In this document: positions 29,571-39,430 of the stretch, piece by piece
Layout of the letters: each line of letters starts with the position of its first letter
Position numbering within the stretch: position 1 is the stretch's first letter
Assembly (NCBI GenBank): GCA_903847155.1
Contig: CAINCU010000015.1
Coordinates: 106,517 to 170,516, forward strand
Direction of reading: 5' to 3'
Origin: an uncultured Gallionellaceae bacterium
GTDB taxonomy: Bacteria; Pseudomonadota; Gammaproteobacteria; Burkholderiales; Gallionellaceae
Length of the DNA stretch: 64,000 nucleotides
Notes under the pieces: generated by a model
Databases searched by the model: none
What the model was told of the DNA's origin: nothing
The model's input: only the letters and a program-made list of their open reading frames with translations
Translations under genes and position numbers: made by a program

Positions 29571-30974
29571 TCACAACTTGCTCACATCAACAAAATGCCC
29601 GGCAATCGCCGCCGCTGCAGCCATTTCAGGACTCACCAGATGCGTGCGTCCGCCCTGCCCTTGCCGCCCTTCGAAGTTGCGATTGGAAGTCGAAGCGCAA
29701 CGCTCACCCGGCGACAAGCGATCATCGTTCATCGCCAGACACATCGAGCAACCCGGATCGCGCCATTCAAAACCCGCCGCGATAAGAATCTTGTCCAAAC
29801 CTTCTTTCTCGGCTTGCGCTTTGACCAAGCCCGAACCCGGCACCACCATCGCCAGTTTCACATTCGTCGCGACTTTTTTTCCCTTGGCCACCGCCGCCGC
29901 TGCGCGCATATCTTCGATGCGTCCGTTGGTACAGGAGCCGATGAACACTTTGTCGATCTGAATCTTATTGATCGGCGTATTCGCCTTCAACCCCATGTAA
30001 GCCAGCGCACGTTCCCAGTCAGCGCGCTTCACCGCATCGGGTGCTGTCGCTGGATCGGGCACGCGCCCGTCCACCGCCACCACCATCTCCGGCGAGGTAC
30101 CCCAAGTCACTTGCGGTTTGATCTGCGCTGCATCCAGTTCCACTGTTGCATCGAATTTCGCCCCGGCATCGCTATGCAGAGTGCGCCAGTACGCCACGGC
30201 CTTTTCCCAATTCTCGCCTTGCGGCGAGAACGGACGGCCTTTGCAATAAGCGATAGTCGTCTCGTCCGCTGCTACCATCCCGGCGCGCGCACCCGCTTCG
30301 ATCGCCATGTTGCACAAGGTCATGCGGCCTTCCATGCTCAAGGCGCGGATCGCGCTGCCCGCGAATTCGATGGCAAAGCCCGTGCCGCCTGCCGTGCCAA
30401 TCTTGCCGATCACCGCCAGCGCGATGTCTTTCGCTGTCACGCCTTTGCCCAACGCGCCTTCCACCTTGATCTGCATCGCTTTGGATTTTTTCGCCACCAG
30501 ACATTGCGTGGCCATCACATGCTCGACCTCAGACGTGCCGATGCCGTGCGCCAGCGCCGCGAACGCGCCGTGCGTGCTGGTATGCGAATCGCCGCAAACC
30601 ACCGTCATGCCGGGCAAAGTCGCACCCTGCTCCGGGCCGATCACATGCACGATGCCCTGACGCATGTCATTCATCTTGAATTCGGTGATACCGTTCTCGG
30701 CGCAGTTCGCATCCAGCGTTTCCACCTGCAAACGCGCAATCGGATCGGCGATACCGCCGCTGCGCTTGGTGGTCGGCACGTTGTGGTCGGCCACCGCAAG
30801 AATCGAAGAAGTGCGCCACAGCTTGCGCTGCGCCAGCTTCAGCCCTTCGAAGGCTTGCGGGCTGGTGACTTCATGCACCAAATGGCGGTCGATGTACAAC
30901 AGCGCCGTGCCGTCGGCATCCTGCCGCACCACGTGCGAATCCCAGAGTTTGTCGTAAAGAGTTTTTGTGCTCAT
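29571..30974 (-). CDS. leuC: 3-isopropylmalate dehydratase large subunit
   Basis: Aconitase-family large subunit of 467 residues, carrying the [4Fe-4S] cluster ligands in [13 protein letters not shown] and [11 protein letters not shown]. It begins [16 protein letters not shown] and has [28 protein letters not shown]. First gene of the leuC-leuD-leuB-asd unit. Confidence 0.97.
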   Translation of the reverse strand: MSTKTLYDKLWDSHVVRQDADGTALLYIDRHLVHEVTSPQAFEGLKLAQRKLWRTSSILAVADHNVPTTKRSGGIADPIARLQVETLDANCAENGITEFKMNDMRQGIVHVIGPEQGATLPGMTVVCGDSHTSTHGAFAALAHGIGTSEVEHVMATQCLVAKKSKAMQIKVEGALGKGVTAKDIALAVIGKIGTAGGTGFAIEFAGSAIRALSMEGRMTLCNMAIEAGARAGMVAADETTIAYCKGRPFSPQGENWEKAVAYWRTLHSDAGAKFDATVELDAAQIKPQVTWGTSPEMVVAVDGRVPDPATAPDAVKRADWERALAYMGLKANTPINKIQIDKVFIGSCTNGRIEDMRAAAAVAKGKKVATNVKLAMVVPGSGLVKAQAEKEGLDKILIAAGFEWRDPGCSMCLAMNDDRLSPGERCASTSNRNFEGRQGQGGRTHLVSPEMAAAAAIAGHFVDVSKL

Positions 30975-31268
30975 TGCTGTTCCTTTAAGAGCGGGCGATT
31001 ATGCCATAGCAGCCGCGCCATCCCAAGCAGCGCCGATAGCATTGCGGTTAATTTCGGGGTGGCAAGTAGATAAAACACTTGGCTTTATGCTTGGCGCGAC
31101 TGGGAAATATTCGAGCCCTTTAATACGATAAGTTGAATTTCAACAGGAAACTGCTTGCGAACGCACGTCAATAGGCGATCCGCTTCATGTACTCGATGAA
31201 GAGTGACGTGTTTATTGGCCTGCGGGCAAGGTATGGTTTTGGAAAGTATCTGGTGGGCAAAGCCGTGT
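30975..31268. other. Intergenic region upstream of leuC
   Basis: Besides the repeat A copy, no gene or clear leader peptide with a leucine run is seen. The leuC promoter should lie in the first 150 bp; I did not find a convincing -35/-10 pair. Confidence 0.5.
31161..31228 (-). repeat. Dispersed repeat A, copy 4
   Basis: Inverted orientation, from ACGTCAATAGGCGATC to GTTTATTGGCCTGCGGGC. It lies 41 bp beyond the broken end of the matrixin-like gene. Confidence 0.85.
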
Positions 31269-31652
31269 TCAGCATACATCGCTGGCCGCTTCCAGCAGGT
31301 TCATCGGCAGTGCGGTGTCTTCTACGGCGGCGAGGTTAAAGACCTGTCCTGAGCCTGTCGAAGGATTGCCGAGTGTCGGCGCATCGTTCACGGGAGTGAC
31401 GTTCAGGCTGACGGTGGCAACATTGGAATCCAGTTCGCCGTCGTTCGCTTTATAGGTGAAGCTGTCTGCGCCGTTGTAGTTGGCTTCCGGCGTGTAGCTG
31501 TAAGTGCCGTCGGTGTTTTGCACGAGCACGCCATGCGCCGGGCCGGTGACGATTTGCGTGGTCAGCGTGGTGGAATCCACATCGCTTGCATACGCACCCA
31601 GCGCAATCACCAGTGGTGTGTCTTCTGCGGTGCTGGCTTGCACATCGGCCAC
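31269..31652 (-). pseudogene. Frameshifted, truncated 3' part of the matrixin-like gene
   Basis: This frame continues the upstream protein exactly: the upstream frame ends a repeat with TPVNDAPV, and this frame goes on with [23 protein letters not shown], a cadherin/VCBS-like tandem domain. One base appears to be missing near 31653 (GTGTGGCC where GTGGTGGCC would keep the frame). The next domain breaks off at EAASDVC and a stop, far short of a full domain, so the 3' end is also lost. A sequencing error could explain the frameshift but not the truncation. Confidence 0.7.
31343..31367. repeat. Dispersed repeat F (CCTGAGCCTGTCGAAGG) in the matrixin-like gene
   Basis: The element adds NPSTGSGQ in frame to the broken 3' part. 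Related copies lie at 32354-32400 and 52175-52198. Confidence 0.7.
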
Positions 31653-33661
31653 ACCGGTGCGTCGTTCACCGGCGTGATGCTGAGGCTGACGGTGGCGAGG
31701 TTGGAATCCAGCGGGCCATCGTTCAGGCGGTAAGTGAAGCTGTCGGTGCCGTTGTAGTTGGCTGCCGGTGTGTAGCTGAAAGTGCCATCGGCATTCACGC
31801 TGACTGCACCGTGGGCGGGCTGATCCACCAGATGCGAGCCGAGTTGCAGCACGGCGGCGTTGTCCACCTGTGCAAACGGGTTGAACGCCAGTGTGCCGTC
31901 TTCCAGCATGGTCGCTGCTTCGTCATGCAATTGCGGCAGGCCGCTGACGCGCACATCCTGCACGGTGACGTGGCTTCCGTTTTGGCCGAAGCCGATCAGG
32001 TCGAAGCTGAGGTTGGCTGCGGCATTTTTGGCGACACCGGACAGGTCAACGCGGTAAGTGCGGCTGCCGTCGGCGTTGTTGATGCAGGTGACGCAGTCGG
32101 CCAGGTTCTGCGCGCCATCGGCTTGCAGGTTGAGGAAGGCGTCGGTGCGGGTGAGGCCGTCGTTGCCCAGCAGGGAGGTGCCAGTGGTGGCATCGAGCAG
32201 GGCGACTTCGAATGCATCCTCCGGTGCGCCTGCGGGATTGTCGAGTGCGGTGCCTGCGAGGGTGAAGCTCAGGTAGCGGTCGCTCGGGTTGAGCAGGAAC
32301 ACTTGGCTCAGGCGAGACTGGCTGCCGGAGACTTCGTTCAGGGTGGCAGAGGCCGTTCGCCCTGAGCCTGTCGAAGGGGCTGTGTTTGTCGAAGGATTGA
32401 TGTCCACACCGCCCAATGTTGACCAACCACCCGCATAGTCAAGGTTGGTGAACGCAGGATTAGCCGCCCAATCGTATTGCGTAACCAACGAGCTGCCATC
32501 CGGCGCAATGCTCAATCCGCCATAACGGCTGTTACGCAACAAGCCTACAAAAGCCAGACTCATGCCACCTAATGGGATGGTGGGGAATGGCATTGGAACA
32601 TTGTTCCCTCCCCCTTGCAGGGGGAGGGCTAGGGTGGGGGTAGAGTCTGTGAGTGTCGCCTTCGCCTGCGCCACCAACCCCTGCATCAACGCCATCTCCT
32701 CCGCACTAGGCAACCTTCTCACACCCGCCGTCAACGTTGCGCCCATGTAGTCGTTCGGGTCGGCGCTGTGGTTGATGCCCAAGGCATGGCCGTATTCGTG
32801 CAGGAGGACGGAGAGCATGTCCATCTTGCCCGCAGCAGCGCTGCCCGCCTTGGCTACCCATTCGTTGGGGTTGCTGGTGGGGAGGAATTCGCTGTTGTCG
32901 GCGGGGGTGGGGTCGATGAACCAACCGTAGCCGGAGGCGTTGGTGTCGAGGGTGATGGTTGAACCTGTGGTTTGGCCGATTGCGCCGTTGGGGAGGGCGG
33001 CGAAGTCCACGGAAACTGAAGCCAAGTTGTAGCCTGTGTTGTAACTGGAATCGCCCGTAACTGGTGTGGGCGCCTTGATCATGACGGGATCGGGGCATGT
33101 TGGTGATCTTTCATCTACGGATTCCAGCACCTTGATCTGCACGATGATCATGATCCTGAGGTGCTTGCCTCCAAGCTCAAGCTCGGCCAGGAATTTGGCC
33201 TGATCATCGCCTAGGTATCCGGGTGCAGGGTCGTAGTAGTAAGAGGTGAATCCCAAACTATCAACACCCGAGGAAAGACTTCCATGCTGGGCGCCTTGTA
33301 GCTGCGTGAGTTTGATGGCAGATAAATCGATGTTGTACGTTGGTTGGAAATAGACTTGGAGCAACCCAGCAGGATCGACCACATGGAAGGCCGACGTTGG
33401 CCCCTTCTGATGATCGATTTCCTGACACTCGTTCAGGATAAAACCGGCGGGCGGGGGCGCGCTACCCGCTGCGGCCTGCGCCAGCACGATGGGGGTGTCA
33501 TAAGCAGGTACAAATTGAGCTACGAATTGAGCTACGGGGTCAGGTCTTGCCTTTTGCCAACACCCCACACACCCCATTTCTCCGCTTTGCTGCCCCGCCA
33601 CGGCAGTGGGCGCAACAATCCCTGCAATCACGAGCACTAGAAGAGACGGGGGCAGTTTCAT
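31607..33661 (-). CDS. Matrixin-like zinc metalloprotease exoprotein with cadherin-like repeats (frameshifted)
   Basis: Secreted protein, 684 residues before the frameshift. A signal peptide ([22 protein letters not shown]) is followed by one VCBS-like region, then the zinc site [14 protein letters not shown] (HExxHxxGxxH, the M10/matrixin pattern) near residue 288, preceded by a [14 protein letters not shown] segment common in such proteins. After it come a [37 protein letters not shown] domain and a cadherin-like repeat ([41 protein letters not shown]). The last ten or so residues are out of frame, and the true continuation is at 31269-31652. Repeat-derived peptides occur in frame at 341-352 and about 421-436. 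Protease activity is inferred from the motif. Confidence 0.75.
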   Translation of the reverse strand: MKLPPSLLVLVIAGIVAPTAVAGQQSGEMGCVGCWQKARPDPVAQFVAQFVPAYDTPIVLAQAAAGSAPPPAGFILNECQEIDHQKGPTSAFHVVDPAGLLQVYFQPTYNIDLSAIKLTQLQGAQHGSLSSGVDSLGFTSYYYDPAPGYLGDDQAKFLAELELGGKHLRIMIIVQIKVLESVDERSPTCPDPVMIKAPTPVTGDSSYNTGYNLASVSVDFAALPNGAIGQTTGSTITLDTNASGYGWFIDPTPADNSEFLPTSNPNEWVAKAGSAAAGKMDMLSVLLHEYGHALGINHSADPNDYMGATLTAGVRRLPSAEEMALMQGLVAQAKATLTDSTPTLALPLQGGGNNVPMPFPTIPLGGMSLAFVGLLRNSRYGGLSIAPDGSSLVTQYDWAANPAFTNLDYAGGWSTLGGVDINPSTNTAPSTGSGRTASATLNEVSGSQSRLSQVFLLNPSDRYLSFTLAGTALDNPAGAPEDAFEVALLDATTGTSLLGNDGLTRTDAFLNLQADGAQNLADCVTCINNADGSRTYRVDLSGVAKNAAANLSFDLIGFGQNGSHVTVQDVRVSGLPQLHDEAATMLEDGTLAFNPFAQVDNAAVLQLGSHLVDQPAHGAVSVNADGTFSYTPAANYNGTDSFTYRLNDGPLDSNLATVSLSITPVNDAPVWPMCKPAPQKTHHW
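32354..32400. repeat. Dispersed repeat F, second copy in the matrixin-like gene
   Basis: TTCGCCCTGAGCCTGTCGAAGG followed by a shorter GTTTGTCGAAGGATTG. Read in frame it gives [14 protein letters not shown], matching the peptide left by the copy at 31343-31367. Confidence 0.7.
32605..32641. repeat. Palindromic repeat E in the matrixin-like gene
   Basis: CCCTCCCCCTTGCAGGGGGAGGG with a trailing CTAGGGTGGGGG. Related in design to element D, it adds [12 protein letters not shown] in frame just after the catalytic domain. Confidence 0.7.
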
Positions 33662-33816
33662 GTTCAGTCCTTTCGCGGTGGATGTTGCGCTTTGTGCGAC
33701 CGTTAGCTTTCTTTTGCCTTGCGCTGGTTGGCGATTATTCGGCTTACTCTGGAATAGTGCAATCCGAAGTGGTCGCCAATCTCTTTAAGACCTCAGGGTC
33801 AGCATCACATTTGTTA

Positions 33817-34167
33817 TTACTCATGCATCACCAGCGCATCGCGGGTGATTTCGACAAAGCGGCTGGATGCAAAGGCGGCCTCAATGCCGGACAGATTCGC
33901 GCGCAACAACTTTTCCAGTTCAGCATTGCTGATATTGCCGGTAGAGATCAATAACAACTTTGGTTCGCCGGTCAGCAAGAAGGTCTGCACAAAATCAGCA
34001 TCCTTGCTGACCACGATGCGCTCATCCTTCTTGGCTCTGGCGATGACTTCGCTATCTGGTGTGAGATTCTTGCGGGGTAATTCAAGGGTGTGTAATGCAT
34101 CGTGTCCCGCTTCATTCAGCCAGTTGGCGAAGCGACGGGGGAGTTGCGCATCGATCAGGAATTTCAT
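33817..34167 (-). CDS. DUF5615 PIN-like toxin
   Basis: A 116-residue protein of the DUF5615/Mut7-C PIN-like family, thought to be RNases in toxin-antitoxin pairs. It starts MKFLIDAQLPRRFANWL (conserved early Asp), has GHDALHTLELP, then KKDERIVVSKDADF with the second acidic site, and KLLLISTGNISNAEL. Its ATG overlaps the DUF433 stop by 4 bp; DUF433-DUF5615 is a known pairing. Confidence 0.88.
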   Translation of the reverse strand: MKFLIDAQLPRRFANWLNEAGHDALHTLELPRKNLTPDSEVIARAKKDERIVVSKDADFVQTFLLTGEPKLLLISTGNISNAELEKLLRANLSGIEAAFASSRFVEITRDALVMHE

Positions 34168-34388
34168 GCCGCCAAACGTTCCAGTCGTTTAACGTGTGTC
34201 AGACGTGCGGCATAGGACAGCGCCGCCAGAATGTCTTCGCGTTCGAGGTCTTCGTAATCAGCCAAAATCTCTTCGGTGGTCATGCCGCTGGCCAGCCACT
34301 CCAATATGTTTTCCACCGGATAGCGCAAGCCGCGAATGCAAGGCTTGCCGTGGCATACCAACGGATCAACTGTAATGCGCTCGCTCAT
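34164..34388 (-). CDS. DUF433 antitoxin
   Basis: A 74-residue DUF433 protein: ERITVDPLVCHGKPCIRG is diagnostic, followed by the helix-turn-helix-like YPVENILEWLASGMTTEEILADYEDLEREDILAALSYAA split over residues 23-60. It is the upstream partner of the DUF5615 toxin and probably both binds it and represses the operon. Confidence 0.9.
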   Translation of the reverse strand: MSERITVDPLVCHGKPCIRGLRYPVENILEWLASGMTTEEILADYEDLEREDILAALSYAARLTHVKRLERLAA

Positions 34389-34812
34389 TTATTGGCCTCC
34401 TGCTTTCCCGATAAATATTGACGCTGGCTAATCATTGCCAGCGTCAGCATCTTACACCAGCCGTGAAGGCGCGCGTCCCTGTGACCTCGCGGCGACCTTC
34501 CCATTTCACATCTGAACGCGTGGGCACACCCAAAGGGTGCAAGCGATAAGAGCAAGCGTTAAGGGGGCAGCGTCGCATTGATTTCTGACAGATGAACGAG
34601 TGGGCAGAGCGAACGGGTGACGGCGCAGCCGTCGGGAACCCGTCGGCCTCCCCCTTGCGGGGACAAGAGACGTGCCCACCCCACCACCCGAAGATGCCCG
34701 TCAATCATACGCCTCGCTGTCACAATGTTAGGTGGCGCACAGACAAAGCCAGCAACAGTGACGAGAATGAAATTTTAGTCGTCTTGCACGGCATATCCAA
34801 AGGAGTATGAAC
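34389..34812. other. Repeat-rich intergenic region
   Basis: Holds the first 138-bp direct repeat (34568-34705), a hairpin GACGGCGCAGCCGTC inside it, and a truncated end of repeat A at 34693-34705. No complete gene is seen. The first bases of the repeat can be read as VKGAASH and a stop, resembling the end (DKGSASH) of the next gene. Confidence 0.6.
34568..34705 (+). repeat. 138-bp direct repeat, left copy
   Basis: From CAGCGTCGCATTGATTTCTG to GATGCCCGTCAAT, nearly identical to 35351-35489. The two copies flank the gene at 34813-35364. The left copy appears to carry the last codons of a lost paralogue of that gene. Confidence 0.9.
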
Positions 34813-35364
34813 ATGAACGAATACCGCCACCACGTATCGGGCTTCTTCGTCCATCGCGACGATGCCGAAAAAGCGTTATCCAGACTCGCCGAGTTGGGGT
34901 TGCCTCGAGATCGGCTAAATATCTTCACTGCTGACTCAGTTCAGCCGGTTTCCTCGCAGGAGAAGAAGCAGGAGAAGAAGAGTGATGGCGTGCTGCAGGA
35001 CATACTTGTGGACAGTGCCGTCGGAACGATGGTCGGCACCGGCATTGGCGCGCTGGCAGAAGTCGGGTTGGTGGTAGCGAACGTGAGTCTGTTCTTTGCC
35101 AGCCCGTTACTCGCTCCCCTGATGTTGATGGGCTGGGGTGCCAGTATCGGTGCATTGATCGGCGCGTCGACCGGAGCAACGGCCGGTGCCGGACACAAGC
35201 ATGGATGGCTTGCGGACCTGATCCGTGATGCAATCGCGAACGGACAGGTTGTGCTAGTGGCGGAAACCAGGACGGAGCAGGAAACCGCGACGGCGCGGGA
35301 AGTCATCCAGGCATCGGTCGGAACCAGCAAGGACATAACCGATAAGGGTTCAGCGTCGCATTGA
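34813..35364 (+). CDS. Glycine-zipper membrane-associated stress-type protein
   Basis: A 183-residue protein. The N-terminal domain (YRHHVSGFFVHRDDAEKALSRLAELGLPRDRLNIF) resembles the small ferredoxin-like domain of YflT/GSP17M stress proteins. A central hydrophobic Gly/Ala-rich part (GTMVGTGIGALAEVGLVVANVSLFFASPLL split around 65-110, then GASIGALIGASTGATAGAG) is a glycine zipper likely to sit in the membrane. The tail (GQVVLVAETRTEQETATAREVI) may form a strand-helix unit. AAAGGAG fits the ATG at 34813 better than the one at 34807. Its last codons lie inside the right direct repeat. Function unknown. Confidence 0.8.
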   Translation: MNEYRHHVSGFFVHRDDAEKALSRLAELGLPRDRLNIFTADSVQPVSSQEKKQEKKSDGVLQDILVDSAVGTMVGTGIGALAEVGLVVANVSLFFASPLLAPLMLMGWGASIGALIGASTGATAGAGHKHGWLADLIRDAIANGQVVLVAETRTEQETATAREVIQASVGTSKDITDKGSASH

Positions 35365-35489
35365 TTTCTGACAGATGAACGAGTGGGCAGAGCGAACGGG
35401 TGACGGCGCAGCCGTCGGGAACCCGTCGGTCTCCCCCTTGCGGGGACAAGAAACACGCCCATCTCCACCGCCCGAAGATGCCCGTCAAT
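35351..35489 (+). repeat. 138-bp direct repeat, right copy
   Basis: Second copy of the repeat at 34568-34705, with one indel and a few changes. It covers the end of the preceding gene and runs into a full copy of repeat A. Confidence 0.9.
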
Positions 35490-35541
35490 AGGCGATCTAC
35501 ATCACTCACATCATGGAGATTACCGTGCCTTTTGGCTTGCC
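35476..35541 (-). repeat. Dispersed repeat A, copy 5
   Basis: From GATGCCCGTCAATAGGCGATC to TTTTGGCTTGCC, between the convergent ends of the glycine-zipper gene and the MFS gene. Confidence 0.85.
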
Positions 35542-35577
35542 ATCAAGTTGTGTTTTTGATTCTTGCTGCAATACGTT

Positions 35578-36738
35578 CTAGCCGCGAACTTCCGCCACGT
35601 TGCGCAGCTTCCACCACATCAACAGCATACCCAGCAGCGCCGCCCCTGCGCTGCATGAAAACAATGCCGATGCGCCCCAGTGCTGCCAGATCGGGCCGCT
35701 GGCCAGTCCGCCCAGCATGCCGCCTGCGCCGTAGGTGAAGCTGCCGTACAGCGCCTGCCCTTTGGATTGATGCCGCCCTTGGAAGAACTGGTGCACCAGG
35801 CCGACCGAGGAGGCGTGGAATGAGCCGAAGCTGAGTGCGTGCAGCATCTGCGCGAACAGCAGCAGCACGACGACATCTACCGCCCAGCCGATGAGCAGGA
35901 AGCGCAGCACCGCCGCGCCGAAGCTGATGAGCAGAATGCGCGTGAAGCCGAAGCGCTTCACTAGCGCGGGCATGACGAAGAACACACCGATCTCGCAGAT
36001 CACGCCCAGCGCCCACAGCATGCCCACCGTGCTTTTGGCATAACCATGCTCGACCAGATAGATGGAATAGAAGGTGTAGTAAGGGCCGTGCGCCACCGCC
36101 ATCAGGAAGCACGCGCCGAACAAGGCCAGCACGCGCGGTTGCAGCACGATCTGTTTGATCGGCTGATGGTCGGTGTGATGCGCCAGCACTTCGGTCTTGG
36201 GAATCTGCCGCGAGAAAATCAGGATGCCGACCTCGCACACCAGTCCCGCCCACAGCAGCCACGCGATGGCGATATAGTCGAAGGCATAGCCCAGCCCCAC
36301 CACCGAGACGATGAATCCGATGGAACCCCAAGAGCGGATGCGCCCGTAGTGCGCGGTGTTCTTGCCGAGGTAGCTGAGCGTGGTCGCTTCCACCAGCGGC
36401 ATCGACGCGCTCCAGAAAAAGCTCATCAGCACCAGCACCAGAAACATGCCCCAGAAACTGGTGGTGGCAAACACGCCCAGATAGAACAGTGCGCTCAAAC
36501 TCGCCGCCACTTGCACCACCAATTGTCGCTTGCCCGTGTGATCCGCCAGCCAGCCCCAAAGGCTGGGCGCAACCATGCGCATCACCGGCTGGATCGACAT
36601 CAGTACAGAAATCTCGACGACACTAAAATGGATGGATTGCAGGTACAAACTCCAATAGGGAGAGAACATCCCCACGAAGGCGTAGTAGAAAAAATAGAAA
36701 CCGGCGATGCGCCAGTGGTGGTTCTTGGTGGTGTGCAT
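35578..36738 (-). CDS. MFS transporter, HcaT/LacY-like group
   Basis: Twelve-segment major facilitator of 386 residues. The N-terminal WRIAGFYFFYYAFVGMFSPYWSLYLQ and the early loop GWLADHTGKRQ are typical of the MFS_1-like group with HcaT (phenylpropionate) and nucleoside permeases. SYLGKNTAHYGRIRSWGSIGFI is the second signature. The substrate cannot be told from sequence. It stands alone, divergent from grpE. Confidence 0.85.
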   Translation of the reverse strand: MHTTKNHHWRIAGFYFFYYAFVGMFSPYWSLYLQSIHFSVVEISVLMSIQPVMRMVAPSLWGWLADHTGKRQLVVQVAASLSALFYLGVFATTSFWGMFLVLVLMSFFWSASMPLVEATTLSYLGKNTAHYGRIRSWGSIGFIVSVVGLGYAFDYIAIAWLLWAGLVCEVGILIFSRQIPKTEVLAHHTDHQPIKQIVLQPRVLALFGACFLMAVAHGPYYTFYSIYLVEHGYAKSTVGMLWALGVICEIGVFFVMPALVKRFGFTRILLISFGAAVLRFLLIGWAVDVVVLLLFAQMLHALSFGSFHASSVGLVHQFFQGRHQSKGQALYGSFTYGAGGMLGGLASGPIWQHWGASALFSCSAGAALLGMLLMWWKLRNVAEVRG

Positions 36739-36799
36739 AACAGACGGGCGACGGAATGGCGCGCATTATCTCACGCAGAAAAATATTTTCGCCGTGACA

Positions 36800-36827
36800 C
36801 TTGAAATCAGTCACCTCGCCCCAATTA
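36800..36827 (+). promoter_or_regulatory. Sigma-32 heat-shock promoter of grpE
   Basis: CTTGAAA, 12 bp, CCCCAATTA: a near-perfect match to the sigma-32 consensus (CTTGAAA, 12-16 bp, CCCCATNTA), 28 bp before the grpE ATG. Confidence 0.85.
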
Positions 36828-36854
36828 CCCACCAGTCGAAAACAGGAGAGCCGT

Positions 36855-37385
36855 ATGGAACAGAACGAGAACACCCCCCAGAACGAACAAGCACAAGCAA
36901 ACGCCGAAACTTCGGCGGAAACGATGCCCAGCCTGGAGGAGATGCTGCAGGAATCCGAGCGCAAGGCACAGGAGCACTACGATGCCTGGATGTACGCCAA
37001 GGCCGAAGGCGAGAACATCCGCCGCCGCGCTGCCGATGATGTGAGCAAGGCGCAGAAGTTCGCGGTGGAGCGCTTTTCCAACGAAATGCTGGCAGTGATG
37101 GATAGCTTGCAAGCCGGGCTGGCAGTGGAAACCGCCAGCGTGGAAAGTTTCAAGAGCGGCATGGAGCTGACCTTGAAGCAACTTTCCAACGTATTCGAGA
37201 AGTTCAATATCAAGGAAGTGAATCCGATCGGCGAGAAGCTGGACCCGCACAAACATCAGGCGATCACCCTGGTGGAGAGCGAGCAGCCTGCCAATACTGT
37301 GGTGACCGTAATGCAGAAGGGTTACACACTGAATGAGCGCGTACTGCGTCCGGCTCTGGTGATGGTAGCCAAAGGAAAAGATTAA
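36855..37385 (+). CDS. grpE: Nucleotide exchange factor GrpE
   Basis: GrpE of 176 residues releases ADP from DnaK. An acidic, Gln/Asn-rich start is followed by a long coiled coil (from [33 protein letters not shown]) and the beta domain ending [26 protein letters not shown] precedes the ATG at 36855; upstream in-frame codons lie in the sigma-32 promoter. Confidence 0.95.
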   Translation: MEQNENTPQNEQAQANAETSAETMPSLEEMLQESERKAQEHYDAWMYAKAEGENIRRRAADDVSKAQKFAVERFSNEMLAVMDSLQAGLAVETASVESFKSGMELTLKQLSNVFEKFNIKEVNPIGEKLDPHKHQAITLVESEQPANTVVTVMQKGYTLNERVLRPALVMVAKGKD

Positions 37386-37388
37386 GCA

Positions 37389-37417
37389 CTTGAAATATTT
37401 AATGTCGCCCTGATGTT
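37389..37417 (+). promoter_or_regulatory. Sigma-32-like promoter of dnaK
   Basis: CTTGAAA begins 4 bp after the grpE stop, followed by 12 bp and CCCTGATGT, a fair -10 match. It would give dnaK its own heat-shock promoter in addition to read-through from grpE. Confidence 0.65.
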
Positions 37418-37474
37418 AGGCGGCAAGCAACAAACATTCATTCTTATAAAGCATTCAACTGAAAGGAAAGCATC

Positions 37475-39415
37475 ATGGGAAAAATCATCGGTATTGACTT
37501 GGGCACGACGAACTCTTGTGTGGCCATCATGGAAAACGGCAAGACCAAGGTGATCGAGAACGCGGAAGGTACGCGCACGACACCGTCCATCATCGCCTAC
37601 ATGGAAGACGGTGAAGTGCTGGTGGGCGCGCCCGCCAAGCGTCAGGCCGTGACCAACCCCAAGAACACCCTGTACGGCGTGAAGCGCCTGATCGGTCGTC
37701 GCTTTGAAGAGCCGATGGTACAGAAAGACATCAACATGGTTCCCTACACCATCGTCAAGGCCAAGAACGGCGACGCATGGGTGAAGGTGCGCGACAAGGA
37801 AATCTCCGCACCGGAAATCTCCGCCGAAGTGTTGATGAAGATGAAGAAGACCGCCGAGGATTACCTGGGCGAACCGGTCACCGAAGCGGTTATCACCGTG
37901 CCGGCCTATTTCAACGACAGCCAGCGCCAAGCCACCAAGGACGCAGGCCGCATCGCCGGTCTGGACGTGAAGCGCATCATTAACGAACCAACCGCAGCCG
38001 CATTGGCGTTCGGTATGGACAAACAGGAAGGCGACCGCAAGATCGCGGTGTATGACTTGGGCGGCGGCACGTTCGACATCTCCATCATTGACATCGCCGA
38101 AATCGACGGCGAGCACCAGTTCGAAGTGCTGTCCACCAACGGCGACACATTCCTCGGTGGCGAAGACTTCGACATGCGCGTGATCGAATTTCTGGTGGAC
38201 GAATTCAAGAAAGAAAGTGGAGTTGACCTGAAGAAGGACATGCTGGCCTTGCAACGCCTGAAAGACGCGGCAGAAAAAGCCAAGATCGAATTGTCGTCCG
38301 CACAGCAGACCGAAGTGAACCTGCCTTACATCACTGCCGATGCCACAGGCCCTAAACATCTAGCCGTGAAGATCACCCGCGCCAAGCTGGAAAGTCTGGT
38401 GGAAGATCTGGTCGCGCGCACCATCGAGCCATGCAAGATCGCCATGAAGGATGCAGGCGTAAGCAATGCCGACATCGCCGACGTGATTCTGGTTGGCGGC
38501 CAAACCCGTATGCCAATGGTGCAAGAAAAGGTGAAAGCATTCTTCGGCAAGGAAGCGCGCAAGGACGTGAACCCGGACGAAGCGGTGGCCGTGGGTGCTG
38601 CGATTCAGGGCGGCGTGCTGCAAGGCGAAGTGAAGGACGTGCTGCTGCTGGACGTGACCCCGCTCAGCTTGGGTATCGAGACCATGGGCGGCGTGATGAC
38701 CAAGCTCATCAAGAAAAACACCACCATCCCGACCAAGGCTGCGCAAGTGTTCTCGACGGCCGATGACAACCAGAGCGCGGTAACCATCCACGTGCTGCAA
38801 GGCGAACGCGAAATGTCTTCCGGCAACAAGAGCCTGGGGCAATTTAACCTGTCCGACATCCCGCCCGCACCACGCGGCATGCCGCAGATCGAAGTGACTT
38901 TCAACATCGACGCCAACGGCATCTTGCACGTCGGCGCGAAGGACAAAGCCACTGGCAAAGAAGCCAACATCACCATCAAGGCCAGCTCCGGTTTGAGCGA
39001 AGAAGAAATCAACCGTATGGTGGCCGATGCCGAAGCCCACGCCGACGAAGACAAGAAGGCGATGGAACTGGTGACCGCGCGCAACCAACTGGACGCGCTG
39101 ATCCACTCCACCAACAAGTCGATGAAGGAATACGGCGAGCATCTGACGGCTGACGAAAAAGCCGCCGTCGAAGCCGCACTGAAAGCCGCCGAAGAAGTGG
39201 TCAAGGGCGACGACAAGGAAGCCATCGAAGCCAAGGCCGAAGCACTGGCCACTGCCGCGCAAAAGCTGGGCGAAAAGATGTATGCCGCCGAACAAGCCAA
39301 GTCACAAGCAGGCGGATGCGAAGGCTGCGCGCCCGGCGAAAAAGGCGATGAACCAAAGAAAGATGAAAGCGACGTGGTGGATGCTGAGTTCACCGAAGTA
39401 AAAGACAAAAAATAA
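37475..39415 (+). CDS. dnaK: Chaperone DnaK (Hsp70)
   Basis: Hsp70 of 646 residues. The ATPase domain starts [17 protein letters not shown], with [16 protein letters not shown] and [14 protein letters not shown]; the substrate domain has [15 protein letters not shown] and the lid follows. The tail ends [13 protein letters not shown], as usual, but carries an extra Cys pair (GGCEGCAPG) just before the acidic end, which most DnaK proteins lack. Ribosome binding site GAAAGGAAAG. Confidence 0.97.
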   Translation: MGKIIGIDLGTTNSCVAIMENGKTKVIENAEGTRTTPSIIAYMEDGEVLVGAPAKRQAVTNPKNTLYGVKRLIGRRFEEPMVQKDINMVPYTIVKAKNGDAWVKVRDKEISAPEISAEVLMKMKKTAEDYLGEPVTEAVITVPAYFNDSQRQATKDAGRIAGLDVKRIINEPTAAALAFGMDKQEGDRKIAVYDLGGGTFDISIIDIAEIDGEHQFEVLSTNGDTFLGGEDFDMRVIEFLVDEFKKESGVDLKKDMLALQRLKDAAEKAKIELSSAQQTEVNLPYITADATGPKHLAVKITRAKLESLVEDLVARTIEPCKIAMKDAGVSNADIADVILVGGQTRMPMVQEKVKAFFGKEARKDVNPDEAVAVGAAIQGGVLQGEVKDVLLLDVTPLSLGIETMGGVMTKLIKKNTTIPTKAAQVFSTADDNQSAVTIHVLQGEREMSSGNKSLGQFNLSDIPPAPRGMPQIEVTFNIDANGILHVGAKDKATGKEANITIKASSGLSEEEINRMVADAEAHADEDKKAMELVTARNQLDALIHSTNKSMKEYGEHLTADEKAAVEAALKAAEEVVKGDDKEAIEAKAEALATAAQKLGEKMYAAEQAKSQAGGCEGCAPGEKGDEPKKDESDVVDAEFTEVKDKK

Positions 39416-39430
39416 ATAAGGAGCGGGCAT

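Noticed and set aside
34444..34704. Minus-strand 86-codon frame in the left direct repeat
   Set aside because: It has no ribosome binding site and is produced by the repeat sequence.
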